Shown in pieces: positions 34,801 to 44,653 of a DNA stretch of 64,000 nt. Each line of letters opens with the position of its first letter. The first letter of the stretch is position 1. The DNA is from Aphanomyces cochlioides (lineage: Eukaryota; Oomycota; Saprolegniomycetes; Saprolegniales; Verrucalvaceae): positions 496,001 through 560,000 of the forward strand of contig JAHQRK010000018.1 of assembly GCA_019828595.1 (NCBI GenBank). Reading direction: 5' to 3'. The notes under the pieces were generated by a model. That model saw only the letters and a program-made list of their open reading frames with translations. It was not told the origin of the DNA and made no database searches. A program made the translations under genes and the position numbers.

Positions 34801-36497
34801 GCAAGCATAACGCGTGAGGTGGACTACCAGTCGTCGTTATCGTCCATGGAGACAATCCACTCGTTGACCATCGATTGGAGCGTCCGCTCCGTGGCTGACC
34901 AAACCTTGTCGGGAATATCCTTGGGCAAACGTACTCGGCGACGGCGAACGTAAAGGTCGTCTTGTGCAAGGGGAGGCGCTGAGTTGTCTGGCATTGTCGA
35001 GGTGTCCATGTCAGCGGCATCGTGCGCAGTATGGGGATAAGCCGGCGCTGGCCGAGGGGCTACACATGGTGATGGATCCAAATCGTCTGGAGAAGCAATG
35101 AGAGCATCGAGCGTGGTAGAAGGCGGCCGGGGAGAGCTGGATGGAGCAACTGTCGCTGTAGTGGAAACATCAAGAGAGCTTGGAAACGGGATAGGTTCCT
35201 CGGAAAGGGACACGTCCATGTCAATATCGGTTGAAGTAAGACCAAGGTCAACAATTGGAGCAAGACGAGAAGCGAGTGCGGTTATTGGAGATGACGAGGA
35301 GCCAGCAAACGGCTCCGAGTTGACACTATGCGATGGAGCGGCCAAGGAATCTAAAGTCACGTCTGGAATAACAGGACAAGGCTGGAGTAAAGAATCAACA
35401 AAGGGTCGAGGACAAAAGCGGTCGTGGCGCAGGCTCCAAACGTCTTGGGCGGGGCGCAATGTGAACTGTGGAGCTTGTAGGGCACGTGGTGCACAGTCGT
35501 TGGAAGGAAAGGAGCAGGAGCAAAAGCACTCAGTACGTTTGAGCAACGCGGCCGACTTGGCTAGCTCGTCGGCGACCTTGTTGAAATTGCGCTCGACGTG
35601 GCGAAGGGAGACAGAGATGGACTTGCGGAGGTCACGCAGAAGACTGATCACTTGATTGCGCAGGGGCTTGAGAGCAGGGACGGAGCAACGGGAGCGACGA
35701 CGGACTTGGTCGAGGACAAGTTGGCTATCACCTTCCACAACTAGACTGGGGGGACGCCAATGGAGAGCACCAATCAGGCCAGCAATAAGTGATCGATACT
35801 CTGCATGGTTGTTCGAGTTGGTCGGTGGCGGGAGGTAGGCTGAAATGGACCAGATAATTGAACCGTTGGGACTGAACAGCGCAGCGCCAGCTCCACAGGA
35901 GGTGGAGGAGGAATCCATACCGTTGCCAAGGCAAGAACCGTCGAAACGGAGGACGTATTCGCCAGGTGTGGCAGGCGCTGACACAACATGGGGAGAAAAC
36001 GTGCGAGGCTGCTTGTTGCTGGAGGCGACACGGGCATCGGAGGCAGAACAAAAACGAGCATGTGTAGAGAGACCACGTTGAGACTTGAACGAGCGGGAGC
36101 AAGCTAGACAGACAAACGATGGCAAGGGCGTAGAAGCTGTAGTCGTGCCACCTGTGGCAGACAACTCAGCACTATGTGGCAGGGGGTTAGAGACAGTAAT
36201 TGGGAGTGGCGAGTCATCGCCCACAGAAGCTGCTATCCGCGAGGCTAGCTGTGGGGTCGCCGTCGTACTTGGACCAGACACTGACAAGCCACCAGAAGGC
36301 AAGCCACCAGGAGCCGATCCAGAAGAGCCAACCAAGGATGAATTAAATCCCTTTTTGTGTCCAGGGTCAACATCATAGCTATGTTCACTGAGAGCATTGA
36401 AGATACTACTAGTATAATGGAAGAGCAATTGAAGGAAAAGGGGAAGAAGAATTGTAGTGGGATCAAGAGAAGGTGGTTGGGGATGGCGCACGCGCAC
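31812..36497 (-). pseudogene. Retrotransposon polyprotein frame with three amber stops
   Basis: A single reading frame of 1,562 codons runs from ATG at 36497 to TAA at 31812 but is cut by three in-frame TAG codons. They lie between the finger/RNase H part and the RT part (34824-34826), within the RT region before LVYKKGD (34086-34088), and before the C-terminal finger/nuclease part (32790-32792). No frameshift is seen. The catalytic motifs themselves are intact. Either three nonsense changes inactivated a recent copy, or some of the stops are natural (two-ORF structure, read-through). Confidence 0.75.
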
Positions 36498-36630
36498 ATC
36501 CCCGCTGGCAAAAATTGTACCATGGAGATACCCGAAGGCATTCCTGAGCCATTACAGCACCGGAGTGCATGAAGGCCTGCTCCGGCTCATGTCAACCGCC
36601 TTAATGATCACGGTCGAACACTGGTCAGGT
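36338..36630 (-). repeat. 293-bp direct repeat, 5' end of the element
   Basis: This is the 5' leader and ORF start of the retrotransposon; the same 293 bp recur at 31346-31638. Outside the repeats the flanks differ, and I see no target-site duplication. Confidence 0.9.
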
Positions 36631-36710
36631 AAGTATGTTTATCCGTATGAAATGACCTCTAGATATAGGTTGAAAGCGCCTCCCAAGTGCAAATTTTGCA
36701 AAATTCACCG

Positions 36711-36783
36711 ATTTTCCGGTTAAACTAATGTATCCGGTAGCATTTCCGGTTAAAATTGTTTTATCCGGACATCCATCCGGATA
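36711..36783 (+). promoter_or_regulatory. Cluster of TCCGG motifs
   Basis: Five TCCGG-core words (TTTCCGGTT twice, TATCCGGTAG, TTATCCGGAC, ATCCGGATAT) lie within 75 bp, ending 36 bp before the roadblock start. The density is far above chance for this A/T-rich segment. Confidence 0.6.
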
Positions 36784-36818
36784 TTTAGCGAAGAGTCGCA
36801 ATTTCATACTAGCGCGCG

Positions 36819-37202
36819 ATGTCGGAAGTTGAAGAGACGTTGGAGCGCATCAAGAACCACAAAGGCGTCGATGGATATGTGATCGCTGACAAGAATGGTG
36901 CCGTATTGCGCCGACATCCGCAAATGGACCCCGCGAATGCTGAGCGATATTCGACGTATATGAAAGAATTGACAACGAAAGCGCGAGGAGTCGTTCGGGA
37001 TTTGAATCCAAAGGTAAATGCTCATTGTCTTTGATGATAATCGCCACGACGTAGAATGACTTGCAGTATCTCCGTATACGCTTGAAGAAGTTTGAAATCC
37101 TCGTTGCACATGGTAATTGCTCCAACTGTCTCGTCATCACATTTTGTAGAGAGAGAATTCCTCGTCATTGTTATACAAAAGTGGTCCCCTGCTACGACCT
37201 AG
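36819..37202 (+). CDS. Dynein light chain roadblock-type
   Basis: This is a subunit of the cytoplasmic or axonemal dynein motor that dimerises and binds the intermediate chain. Exons are 36819-37013, 37055-37112 and 37150-37202, giving about 101 residues, the normal family length. The N-terminus MSEVEETLERIKNHKGVDGY, then ARGVVRDLNPKNDLQYLRI and the KKFEI strand follow the family pattern closely, and the hydrophobic EFLVIVIQ strand ends the fold. Without the two introns the protein would stop early, which supports the splice sites. The gene is 188 bp from the retrotransposon's 5' end and faces the MCM-binding-protein gene tail to tail (42 bases apart). Confidence 0.93.
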
Positions 37203-37244
37203 TCATAACAAAAGCCTTAATGAAGGATTAATCGATTTGTATTA

Positions 37245-39129
37245 CTATTGAGTGTGTAGTTTCTCTCTCTCTGTGCAAGCTTGATCCAACTCGAGGGTAC
37301 GACGCCAAACGTTGGAGTCAACAGTACCGAAACCAAGGCCAAGCGCCTCCAATCGAGCAACGCGAACGAGCCGGCTTAAATCATCAGGCTAGGTGGTGGA
37401 TATTAGATCAAAGCTAAGAAGTCATAATACCCCGATGGTGTTGTCTTGCTTCCTCTTCTCGACATACCAAACTTCAGCATTATGTGCTCCTTCATTTCCC
37501 AGCTCAGAATCGAGGCTTCGAAAAACTGCCAGATAGAGACGAAAGCACTGAATCAAGGCCTACAAGAAAGTGAATAAGTCGGATTAATCATTCCTTGGCA
37601 TACCTCAGGTATTGTCGATGTTAAAACTCTTGAAGAAGATGGCGAGTGGTATACATTGACAGCCATCGGAAGGATTGACTAAGCATTTCTCAATTTCATG
37701 CAGCACACGTAAATCTTACTTTGGCTTTTGAAATTGATATCACTTTGATATCCTGATGAAAGTCTTTTTGGTAAAATTGGAAATCGTACATCAGAGTTTG
37801 GGATTCCACCAAACGCACCAAAGCTCGTATATTTTGTGTGCCCTTGTCATCCAACTAGACTGTTGTCACTTCACGATCGTCAGCAACGGAGTCTTACCTG
37901 ACCTGCTGACATCTCAGACTCGTTCACCATGATAACAGTCCCATCAGGCATTTGCAAAAGACCAGAATGCAGGTAATCAATCGTGTAGTCCTACCAATGC
38001 GTGAATTATCCATCATGCGTCTTTACAACTGAATACCTTTTGAGGATAATAGACAGAGCCGCACAAAGACTCAATGGACAAATGCAACTTTGATGCTGTA
38101 GGAACAAGATTTGCAATTGCATCATACAAGGCAGAGAACAAACTGTTGACTTCTTCTAGACTCTTGCCGGGAAATATGACGTTGACTGATAGGTGTCCAA
38201 AAGGCGTTAAGTCGCCCGATCGGTGGTAAACACGCGATAGCAAGCAAAGCAAAAGATATTCAGCCGCAACGGCATCACCATCAAGAAACGAGGCAAAATA
38301 GGCTACCAACTGCCCTCTCATCTCGCCGACACTAAAGTCATATCCGTGTGATTTCCACTGATGCAAGCACCATTCGATGCGTTCTTTGTTCTTGTTTGTT
38401 CCCTCGAATAGCTCTGGTACGTTGTATCGACGCAAGACTTCTAAACCATAACTGATTTCATTCGCGACTGAGATACGAGCCGTGAAGGAAAAACGATTGA
38501 AGACATAGCTTACCTTTAGCATGGAGTGTTGGGATGAATTCTAAATCTCTCGCTTTTTGTTTGGACGTCTCTGTATCTTCGCCTTGCCATTCCATTTCGT
38601 AGTCATCAATAGCTTGTGGTGTGAGATCCAATTCGCCAACGAATTCGTATGCATGGTTGACTTTATATTGAATGCCGTCATATGCACGCACGATCACTTG
38701 GAATGCTGGTCTCTTCAATGTAATTGACGATGCAGATATCTTTTCCGTCGAGACACGAGGTCGTTGATCATCATGGTCCATGTCAGTGTCATCCATTTCA
38801 CTTCGTTTATTCTTTCCCAATACACTCGATGTAGGCTTGTGTTCTTGCGCAGGAGATGTTGACGTCGCAGTTGCAGGCTGGAGAATCTCATCACGGAGCC
38901 ACTGCGCTCGTCCTGGAATCAATTCGCACCGATGTGGTGTTGTCTCAATGTACTTAAGATCGTCGTCGGGGTTTTGTATCAACTGCGGCTGGCCGACATC
39001 GCGGACTAGCCCAATCCATCGCACTTGACTCCCATGAGGAATGCGGCCGGCGTCCAGCAGCTCTTGCGTCAAGTACACAGATGTCATCAACGAGAAGATT
39101 GCACAGTGTTTGCGCGCCAAAAGGGCCAT
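37245..39129 (-). CDS. MCMBP: MCM complex-binding protein
   Basis: This protein binds the MCM2-7 helicase, aids its unloading or assembly during replication, and acts in the nucleus. Seven exons fit: 38514-39129, 38037-38467, 37898-37990, 37720-37854, 37604-37678, 37431-37559 and 37245-37388, giving 540 residues, close to the animal protein. Recognisable parts are the N-terminal QVRWIGLVRDVGQPQ block, the central VNHAYEFVGELDLT segment, YLLLCLLSRVYHRSGDLTPFGHLSVNVIFPG, DYTIDYLHSGLLQMPDGT with an MVNESEMSAGQ turn, and LMYDFQFYQKDFHQDIKVISISKAKS. The gene shares a 190-bp divergent promoter with the cold-shock gene. It is notable that a replication factor lies in the same window as the ORC-like genes. 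Confidence 0.92.
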
Positions 39130-39225
39130 ATATTTTTATTATCACAAATTATTAGTACTAGTATACAAAAAATAAATTTAAATTAAATTACCGAAAAATT
39201 CGACCCAATCAGCATCGATGGAAAC

Positions 39226-39252
39226 TCCCGGATAATGATATATATCCGGATA
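39226..39252. promoter_or_regulatory. TCCGGATA motif pair in divergent promoter
   Basis: CCCGGATAAT and the palindromic TATCCGGATA lie 16 bases apart, 97 bp from the MCM-binding-protein start and 69 bp from the cold-shock gene start. Confidence 0.55.
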
Positions 39253-39320
39253 GGGTGAGTGGTGTGCAGCAGTTGGGGTTGGCTTCATTTTCATTTTTCG
39301 AAACCTTCTCCTGCCTCACA

Positions 39321-39893
39321 ATGCCCGGAAGCCGCAGCCCCTCCCCTCGCCGTGACGACCGCCGTGACGACAGTCCTCGCCGTGGTGGTGACCGTAGCCG
39401 CAGCCGTAGCCCAGACCGAGGCCATGACAATGGCTCGAAGCGCAAAACTGGTACTGCCGCCCGATGGAACGAAAAGGGTTTTGGTTTCATCAAGCCCCAC
39501 GACGGATCAGAAGATGTGTTTTGCCACTTTTCCGCGATCAAGGATGGCAACTGCTTGCGTGAAGGCAGTGAAGTAGAGTTTGAAGTTCGATTTGATGAAA
39601 ACAAGGGCAAGAACCGCGCTGAAGATGTCACTGGTGGCGTGTACGAAGACCGATCGTCTCGCGACTTTGGTGGACGCAGCGGTGGTGAATGCTACGATTT
39701 CAAGCAAGGCCGTTGCCACCGTGGTGACTCCTGCAAATTCTCCCACGGGCAAGGTGGTGGACGTGACCGCTATGACAACCGCCGAAGTGGTGACCGCTAT
39801 GACGACCGCCGTGGTGGTGATCGCTATGATGACCGCCGTGGTGGAGGACGCGACTACGACCGCTATGAACGCCGCAGCCGTGAACGGTATTAA
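39321..39893 (+). CDS. Cold-shock domain and CCCH zinc-finger RNA-binding protein
   Basis: This is a single-stranded RNA/DNA binding protein of 190 residues with no intron. The start is the ATG before PGSRSPSP. Residues 1-40 are an RS/RD-rich tail. The cold-shock domain (about 42-105) shows the RNP1-like KGFGFIKP and RNP2-like [14 protein letters not shown] finger follows ([19 protein letters not shown], spacing C-x7-C-x5-C-x3-H). The C-terminus is a tandem GDRYDDRRG repeat, an arginine-rich RNA-binding tail. Domain order resembles plant glycine-rich cold-shock proteins but with a CCCH rather than CCHC finger. A role in mRNA handling is inferred. Confidence 0.9.
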   Translation: MPGSRSPSPRRDDRRDDSPRRGGDRSRSRSPDRGHDNGSKRKTGTAARWNEKGFGFIKPHDGSEDVFCHFSAIKDGNCLREGSEVEFEVRFDENKGKNRAEDVTGGVYEDRSSRDFGGRSGGECYDFKQGRCHRGDSCKFSHGQGGGRDRYDNRRSGDRYDDRRGGDRYDDRRGGGRDYDRYERRSRERY

Positions 39894-40011
39894 ATCACAT
39901 TGTCTCCCACGTAGGTCTGCCGACATGTGACCTCCACGATCGACCGGCCTGTAGTGTGTTGTCAGCCGTTCCATTTTAAACAAACCGTGTGGGATGTCAT
40001 AAATGAATATC

Positions 40012-40260
40012 GCAAAACAACCGTGCTCCCCCCGTTGCACCTGCCGTGCCTGCTTCCATCGTTACACGCCCCATTGATGTGCTGTCTGGTTACGTGCAGT
40101 TGGTGCCTACAGCCTGGCGAATGCACTGTCTATAGTCGGAAGTCGGGAACCTGTTCGAATGCTTCAGCCGGGCGGAGGTGTTGCTATTGGAATCAAGGTA
40201 CCAGGGAGGATTTGTTGACTTTGTCATAGGTCGTACCACAGCCTTTCTTTGTCTCGTGAG
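40012..40260 (+). CDS. Possible small spliced gene, unknown
   Basis: Between the cold-shock and PIG-U genes a plus-strand frame starting with ATG near 40012 can be spliced twice (about 40062-40101 and 40197-40230). It gives a short Cys-rich N-terminus, then a segment ending RMLQPGGGVAIGIK-VVPQPFFVS. The coding look and the intron-like spacing are suggestive, but no family is recognised and other frames are also open. The rest of 39894-40612 shows nothing else. Confidence 0.25.
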
Positions 40261-40612
40261 ACGTGTCATTGCTCCTTACTTGTGAAGATGGAGAAAGGCT
40301 TATGCAAAAATTGCTGACAGGTAAGATGCATTTGTGCATGTTGCTCGAGGCTTCTAGTCGTTCTGTCTGAGTTGGGAGTCAGACTGCATGAAGCGGCCCG
40401 ACATCGAGCATAAAATGAATAATGGAACATCGTTGTATAGTTGTCCTCTCTTGATAATGCTGTCGCGAAGGTCACAGGCCTCCCTCAACAAACGGGAGTG
40501 ATGATGAATCCAGGAGGCTGGTTGGGCTGTCGAATTTACCCCAGTTGTGTTGCTGTCATTGGTTGATATATTAGCATTTTGACCAACAACTCTGTGATAC
40601 ATCGCATCGGTG

Positions 40613-42080
40613 ATGGTGTTCAAGGTCGCCGGTGTTGTCGCGGTGGGTATCGTCTTGCGGGTTGGACTCTTTGTATGTGGGCTCGATGCATTCGCAAAGA
40701 ACCGTCTAGAGTTCATCACCCCTCTTAATTCACTTCCGCGATTGCAAGAGAGCCATTTCCTCTTCAAGGCTGGATTGGATCCATACGCTGGTGACACCTT
40801 CCATCAGCCGCCGTTGGTTCTCCTGCTCTATATTCTTTTGGAATCGCTCATAGCATGGTTTTCCCTTCGGATTTTGCTTTGTCTTTGCTCAATTTTGTTG
40901 GATGTCGTCATTGCTCTCGGCTTTTTCTCGCTCTGTCGATCGTTCCTAGCAAGCCAGGCAGAGCAGCAATGTGAACGAAGTAAAATCTGGCTTAACCATC
41001 CACCCGTCTCGCCACTACTGACGCCGGAAAACTTGCCAGCCATGACCGCGGCAATGTATTTGCTCAATCCATACTCATTGGTGTCGTCCCTGGCCATGTC
41101 AACTAGTGCTCTCAACTACGCCTCGGTTATTTGGAGTCTAGCCTTCGCTATGAAAGGTGCTTAGCCCCTTTGAAATCATTCTATCTTCGTTTAGGTCGCC
41201 TTACGTGCGCCGTATTTCTTCTCTCCTTTGCCACCTATTTGAATGTCTACCCCGTGGTGCTCTTTTTGCCTGTGTTGCTCATGGTCGATCAGGCCGGGCG
41301 AACCACCTCGACGTCGACGGTAATATGATATTCCTTTTTTCCTAATGCGCTATTCAGACGACGTATTTGCCACTCCAACGAGTTCTCTATGCATTTGCCT
41401 TGTTGGTCGGATGCATTGGTGGGTGGTGGTTGTTATCGCATGAGTTCATTGGCGACTGGTCCTTTCTCGATGCCACTTATTTGTGGGTGCTTCGATACCC
41501 CGACTTGACGCCAAACATTGGTGTCTTTTGGTACTTCTTCATGGAGCTGTTCGACCGCTTCCGACACTACTTTCTCTTTCTATTGCATATTCAACCTTTT
41601 CTCTACGTTCTACCGATGTACTTTCGATTGCGGTACGTGCATCACAAGTTTGACTGCACCACCAACACTGCATTAGCTCTCGACCACTGCCTTACGCTTG
41701 CATTCTGCTTTCACTCTTTACTCTTTTCCAAGCGTATCCCGGTTTTGGCGACGTCGGCTTTGTACTGACCTGCTGCTTCATGCACCCAAGTTCGATCCTC
41801 GGTAGTTCTTGACAGTGAGCTATCTTCCGACTGATGAATCAAACTCGTAGGCATGCAAAACAAGTTTGTTTTGGCGACAGGCCTCGTTGTCGCATCGGTC
41901 TTATTGCCAGTGATGGGATTTCTCTGGCTATATCCTGGCTCGGGCAATGCCAACTTTTTCTACAACCAAACTCTCGTCTTTCAACTATTCTTCCTCCGCG
42001 GAATCGGCCAATTCCTCTCGGCAACATTGCGCCGGGACAAACAACTGGACGAATATTTCAAGCTTGCCACTGAGAAGTAA
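40613..42080 (+). CDS. PIGU: GPI transamidase subunit PIG-U
   Basis: This is an ER multi-pass membrane subunit of the GPI-anchor transamidase that attaches preassembled GPI to proteins. Exons are 40613-41156, 41195-41319, 41358-41632, 41677-41801 and 41851-42080, giving 432 residues, the normal size. The family signatures are plain: ITPLNSLPRLQESHFLFKAG, LDPYAGDTFHQPPLVL and, near the C-terminus, QAYPGFGDVGFVLT. About ten hydrophobic segments run through the chain. The start at 40613 is the first ATG after a stop and begins directly with a membrane helix. The stop is 8 bases from the stop of the convergent ARS2 gene. Confidence 0.92.
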
Positions 42081-42088
42081 ACATGGTT

Positions 42089-44243
42089 TTATTCGTCCTT
42101 CTTTAATTTTTTCGGTGGAGGCAAACTACCAAGCGCATCATTGAAATCTAAGTCGACTGACTGAGTTGGAACAGAGTCCAAGTCTTGATACGATGTCGAG
42201 ATTTGTCGGGGGTCTACGGGAAGAGGTCTGTCGGAGCGTGAAGGTGGAGGGCGATCATAACGCCGAGGATAGTTTGGAGGAGCATATCCACCACCACGAC
42301 CACCGCTTCGGTATCCACCTCGGCCACCATCGTAATAAGGTTGACGGTAACCACCGCCGCCTCCTGACATAAGCGTTGAGAGAATAAAATTTTAGAATCT
42401 CACCTCGTCCATAACTATCACGACGGTCGTAGGAATTCCGCAAGACTGGTTGATTGACCGTGACGATGGGATCCATAGGACGTTCAGGGTCTTCGCGATA
42501 CTGATCCCACATGTAGTTCTCGCCAGCAGACACAATTTTCTCGACGACTAACTCGGGATGCTTGTTTCGAATATGCTTCTTGACAAACTCTAGGCTCTTG
42601 AAAAGTTTCGTGCAAAGTAGACATCGGTGTTTGCCATCGTCCCCTGCTTGTTCTGTGTACGACTTGTAAACGGGTTCCAAAGCCGACTCCTCGCGGCCTT
42701 CAATTTCTTGCACGAGTTCAAGCTCGGCACGATTCTTTGCTTCAACGACTGAAGGCTCGTTCAGCTTTATTTGAGCTTCAACTCGTTCATCCAGCGACAC
42801 GGACCAGGCTCCCCATCCTGCACCAGCGGTTGCTGTACCATCATCCGAAAAAGTTTTATGGGTTACACTCTGTTGAAGCCTCAGCGTAACGAATCATTTG
42901 CAGAGAACATACCTTGTCGTCTTCAATATCGCGTTCTGTCGCTGCAGGGCGAACAAACAAAGCAGGGTAGGCATGCATCACATCACCCATGTCGAAGCAT
43001 TGTATACCAGCATAATAAATAAAGTGGTGGACTCGTCGTAAATAGGCAACAATAATGTCCAAACGCTCGCGCTCCGACTTTTCTTCACCCAGCGATTCCA
43101 AGATTGAGTTGATGTTGTTTTCCTCAATCGATTGCTTATCAAGAAGTGTTGCCAAATGAAGGGCCTGCTTGTAATCGTAGGTAATGCGGTCAGGAAGCGA
43201 CATGTACGATGGTGTTTTCAATGGAGCGCGAGTCCGGTAAATCATAACCTTATTGGGAACTATTACAGAATACCGAAAGATGTAGGTTACCTGCAAGCGA
43301 AGGGGGTGGGGAATTTCAGGTGCTTCCACGAGTAGATTTTGGAGTTTTGGCATGGCCTCAGATGCAGCAGCAGCAGTCTCGTATAGAATGTAAGCAGATC
43401 GTTCAAACTCCATATCCTTCTTTTTGAGGGGGTCGGACAAAAGCAAATCTTGAAAAGATCCCTAAGGACTTGGTCAATCTAGTCATCGAAAAATTTCCGG
43501 TACGTGTTTGCTGATAGCTTCAGACAAGACTGAAAAGGGACAGCTGCATGGAATACGTCGGATGTATAATAAACGTGAACTTTCTTCCATGTCATTGAAG
43601 TAGTCGGGGTGTTGGGTGGTATCGCTGCCCCAAGCAGCTTCATCAAAGGATATTTGCACCGTTTTCACACGCTCTGCAAACGTTTTCGCCTCCAAACGCT
43701 TTTTTGCATGCTTTTGTTGCATTTGACGATGACGAATAGCTGGTGAATAGCGTTCCTGCAGCCACTCTTCCATTTTGTGCTGATCAAAGAAGGAACGACT
43801 TGACTTGACCAATACACGCTTCTTGTAATCCTCGTATCTGCCTCAAGTATTCAGACCCATCTCTCAAAAGACTCTCACCGTTGGAGACAAACTTCAGGCG
43901 GCACATTATCTTCCTGGCGCATCATAAAGGCCTTGTACGATTCCAGTGGTTCATTTTCAACCCGTGCAGGTGGTCCATTGCGCGAGCGTTCATCTCGATC
44001 ATTGGACCTCCTTCGTCCTCGAAAAGGACTTCGAGAACGGCGGCGTGGAGGGCTTCTCGACCTGGAGCGATTACGATCCCGTCCACCTCTATAAGGACTG
44101 CGACTCCTGTTGACTGGAGGTTGCGAATATGGATTGGGTGCATCTGGTGCTGGGGTCTCTACTGGTGGAGCTTGTTGATCTATGGCTTCGGGTGCATCCT
44201 ACGTCCAATATTATAACCCGTCCATCCTTTTGTCCATTACCAT
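42089..44243 (-). CDS. ARS2 / SERRATE zinc-finger protein
   Basis: This is a nuclear scaffold joining the cap-binding complex to RNA processing and decay, including small-RNA biogenesis in other eukaryotes. Exons are 44241-44243 (only the ATG), 43879-44198, 43504-43837, 42913-43461 (with a possible 42-nt intron at 43249-43290 that keeps frame), 42404-42869 and 42089-42363, giving 634-648 residues. Parts in order are an SR-rich N-terminus, the conserved EPLESYKAFMM...YEDYKK helix and FFDQHKMEEWLQERYSP. Then come a helical RNA-recognition-like middle, and the C2H2 finger CLLCTKLFKSLEFVKKHIRNKH with MWDQYREDPERP after it. An RGG/PY-rich C-terminus ends the chain. The start codon standing alone as an exon is unusual and should be tested. 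Confidence 0.88.
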
Positions 44244-44289
44244 GGCGCTGACTTGTCGCGCCGCAACCTCGTTCTTTCTGAGGTTTGAA

Positions 44290-44400
44290 CTCAACCACAA
44301 ACCACTCTACTAAAATTCTCTCTGATTGGTTCAAATCTTAAATTTTCATCCAATTAAATTTAATATTTGCCAATTATCGAACGTCCTCAACGATGGAAAG
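44290..44400. promoter_or_regulatory. CCAAT/ATTGG boxes in divergent promoter
   Basis: Words such as CTGATTGGTTC, CATCCAATTAA and TGCCAATTATC lie between the divergent ARS2 and module-protein genes. The remaining 44400-44653 DNA has no gene. Confidence 0.4.
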
Positions 44401-44653
44401 GCACAAGTTGGGCCTTTCAACGATGAACTTGGGAAATACTTGCGTCCAAGGAGCGCAAAGGGGTTTATGGAGTTTGTATTAGCTATGTATCCGACCCTTT
44501 CCGGTTCTGAATGGGTGCTTACTTCGGCGTGGTATATTTGAATTTCAAGATTCCCTCCAAATTTCAACCATCCATAATTTTTCACCCTTTTTTGCAATTA
44601 TTTTTAGTTTCAATTTCAATTTCCTCAAGACTTTCACCGAGTTGCAAGAACGA

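Larger units (their letters stand above)
31346..36630 (-). mobile_element. Non-LTR retrotransposon with RNase H and restriction-like endonuclease
   Basis: This is a minus-strand element of about 5.3 kb. Its proteins show, in order, a C2H2 finger (CLACSRSF...H...C), an RNase H fold placed before the RT (FDGSCLGNG, NHAEYRSLIAG, VEGDSQLV), and a reverse transcriptase with the FADDIKIYS catalytic box and GVFQGCPLSPLLF. Next come a CCHC knuckle (CRHC...H...C) and a PD-(D/E)XK-type endonuclease (RPDFIL...VVCDLAV). This order fits restriction-like-endonuclease non-LTR elements, and the RNase H upstream of RT is what is reported for the oomycete Utopia lineage, which targets U2 snRNA genes. No U2 sequence flanks it here. 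A 5' fragment of a second copy is attached at the downstream end. Confidence 0.85.

Noticed and set aside
31812..36497. Idea that TAG is a sense codon genome-wide
   Set aside because: Ordinary genes in the window, such as roadblock and the module genes' neighbours, end naturally at TAG, so reassignment is not supported.
39507..40040. A 177-codon minus-strand frame with hydrophobic repeats, opposite the cold-shock gene
   Set aside because: It is the mirror of the [13 protein letters not shown] repeats on the other strand and has no independent coding features.
40130..40180. TTCGAAT words resembling a tRNA B box
   Set aside because: No A box or acceptor/anticodon stems fit around this or other TTCGAAT words in the window.
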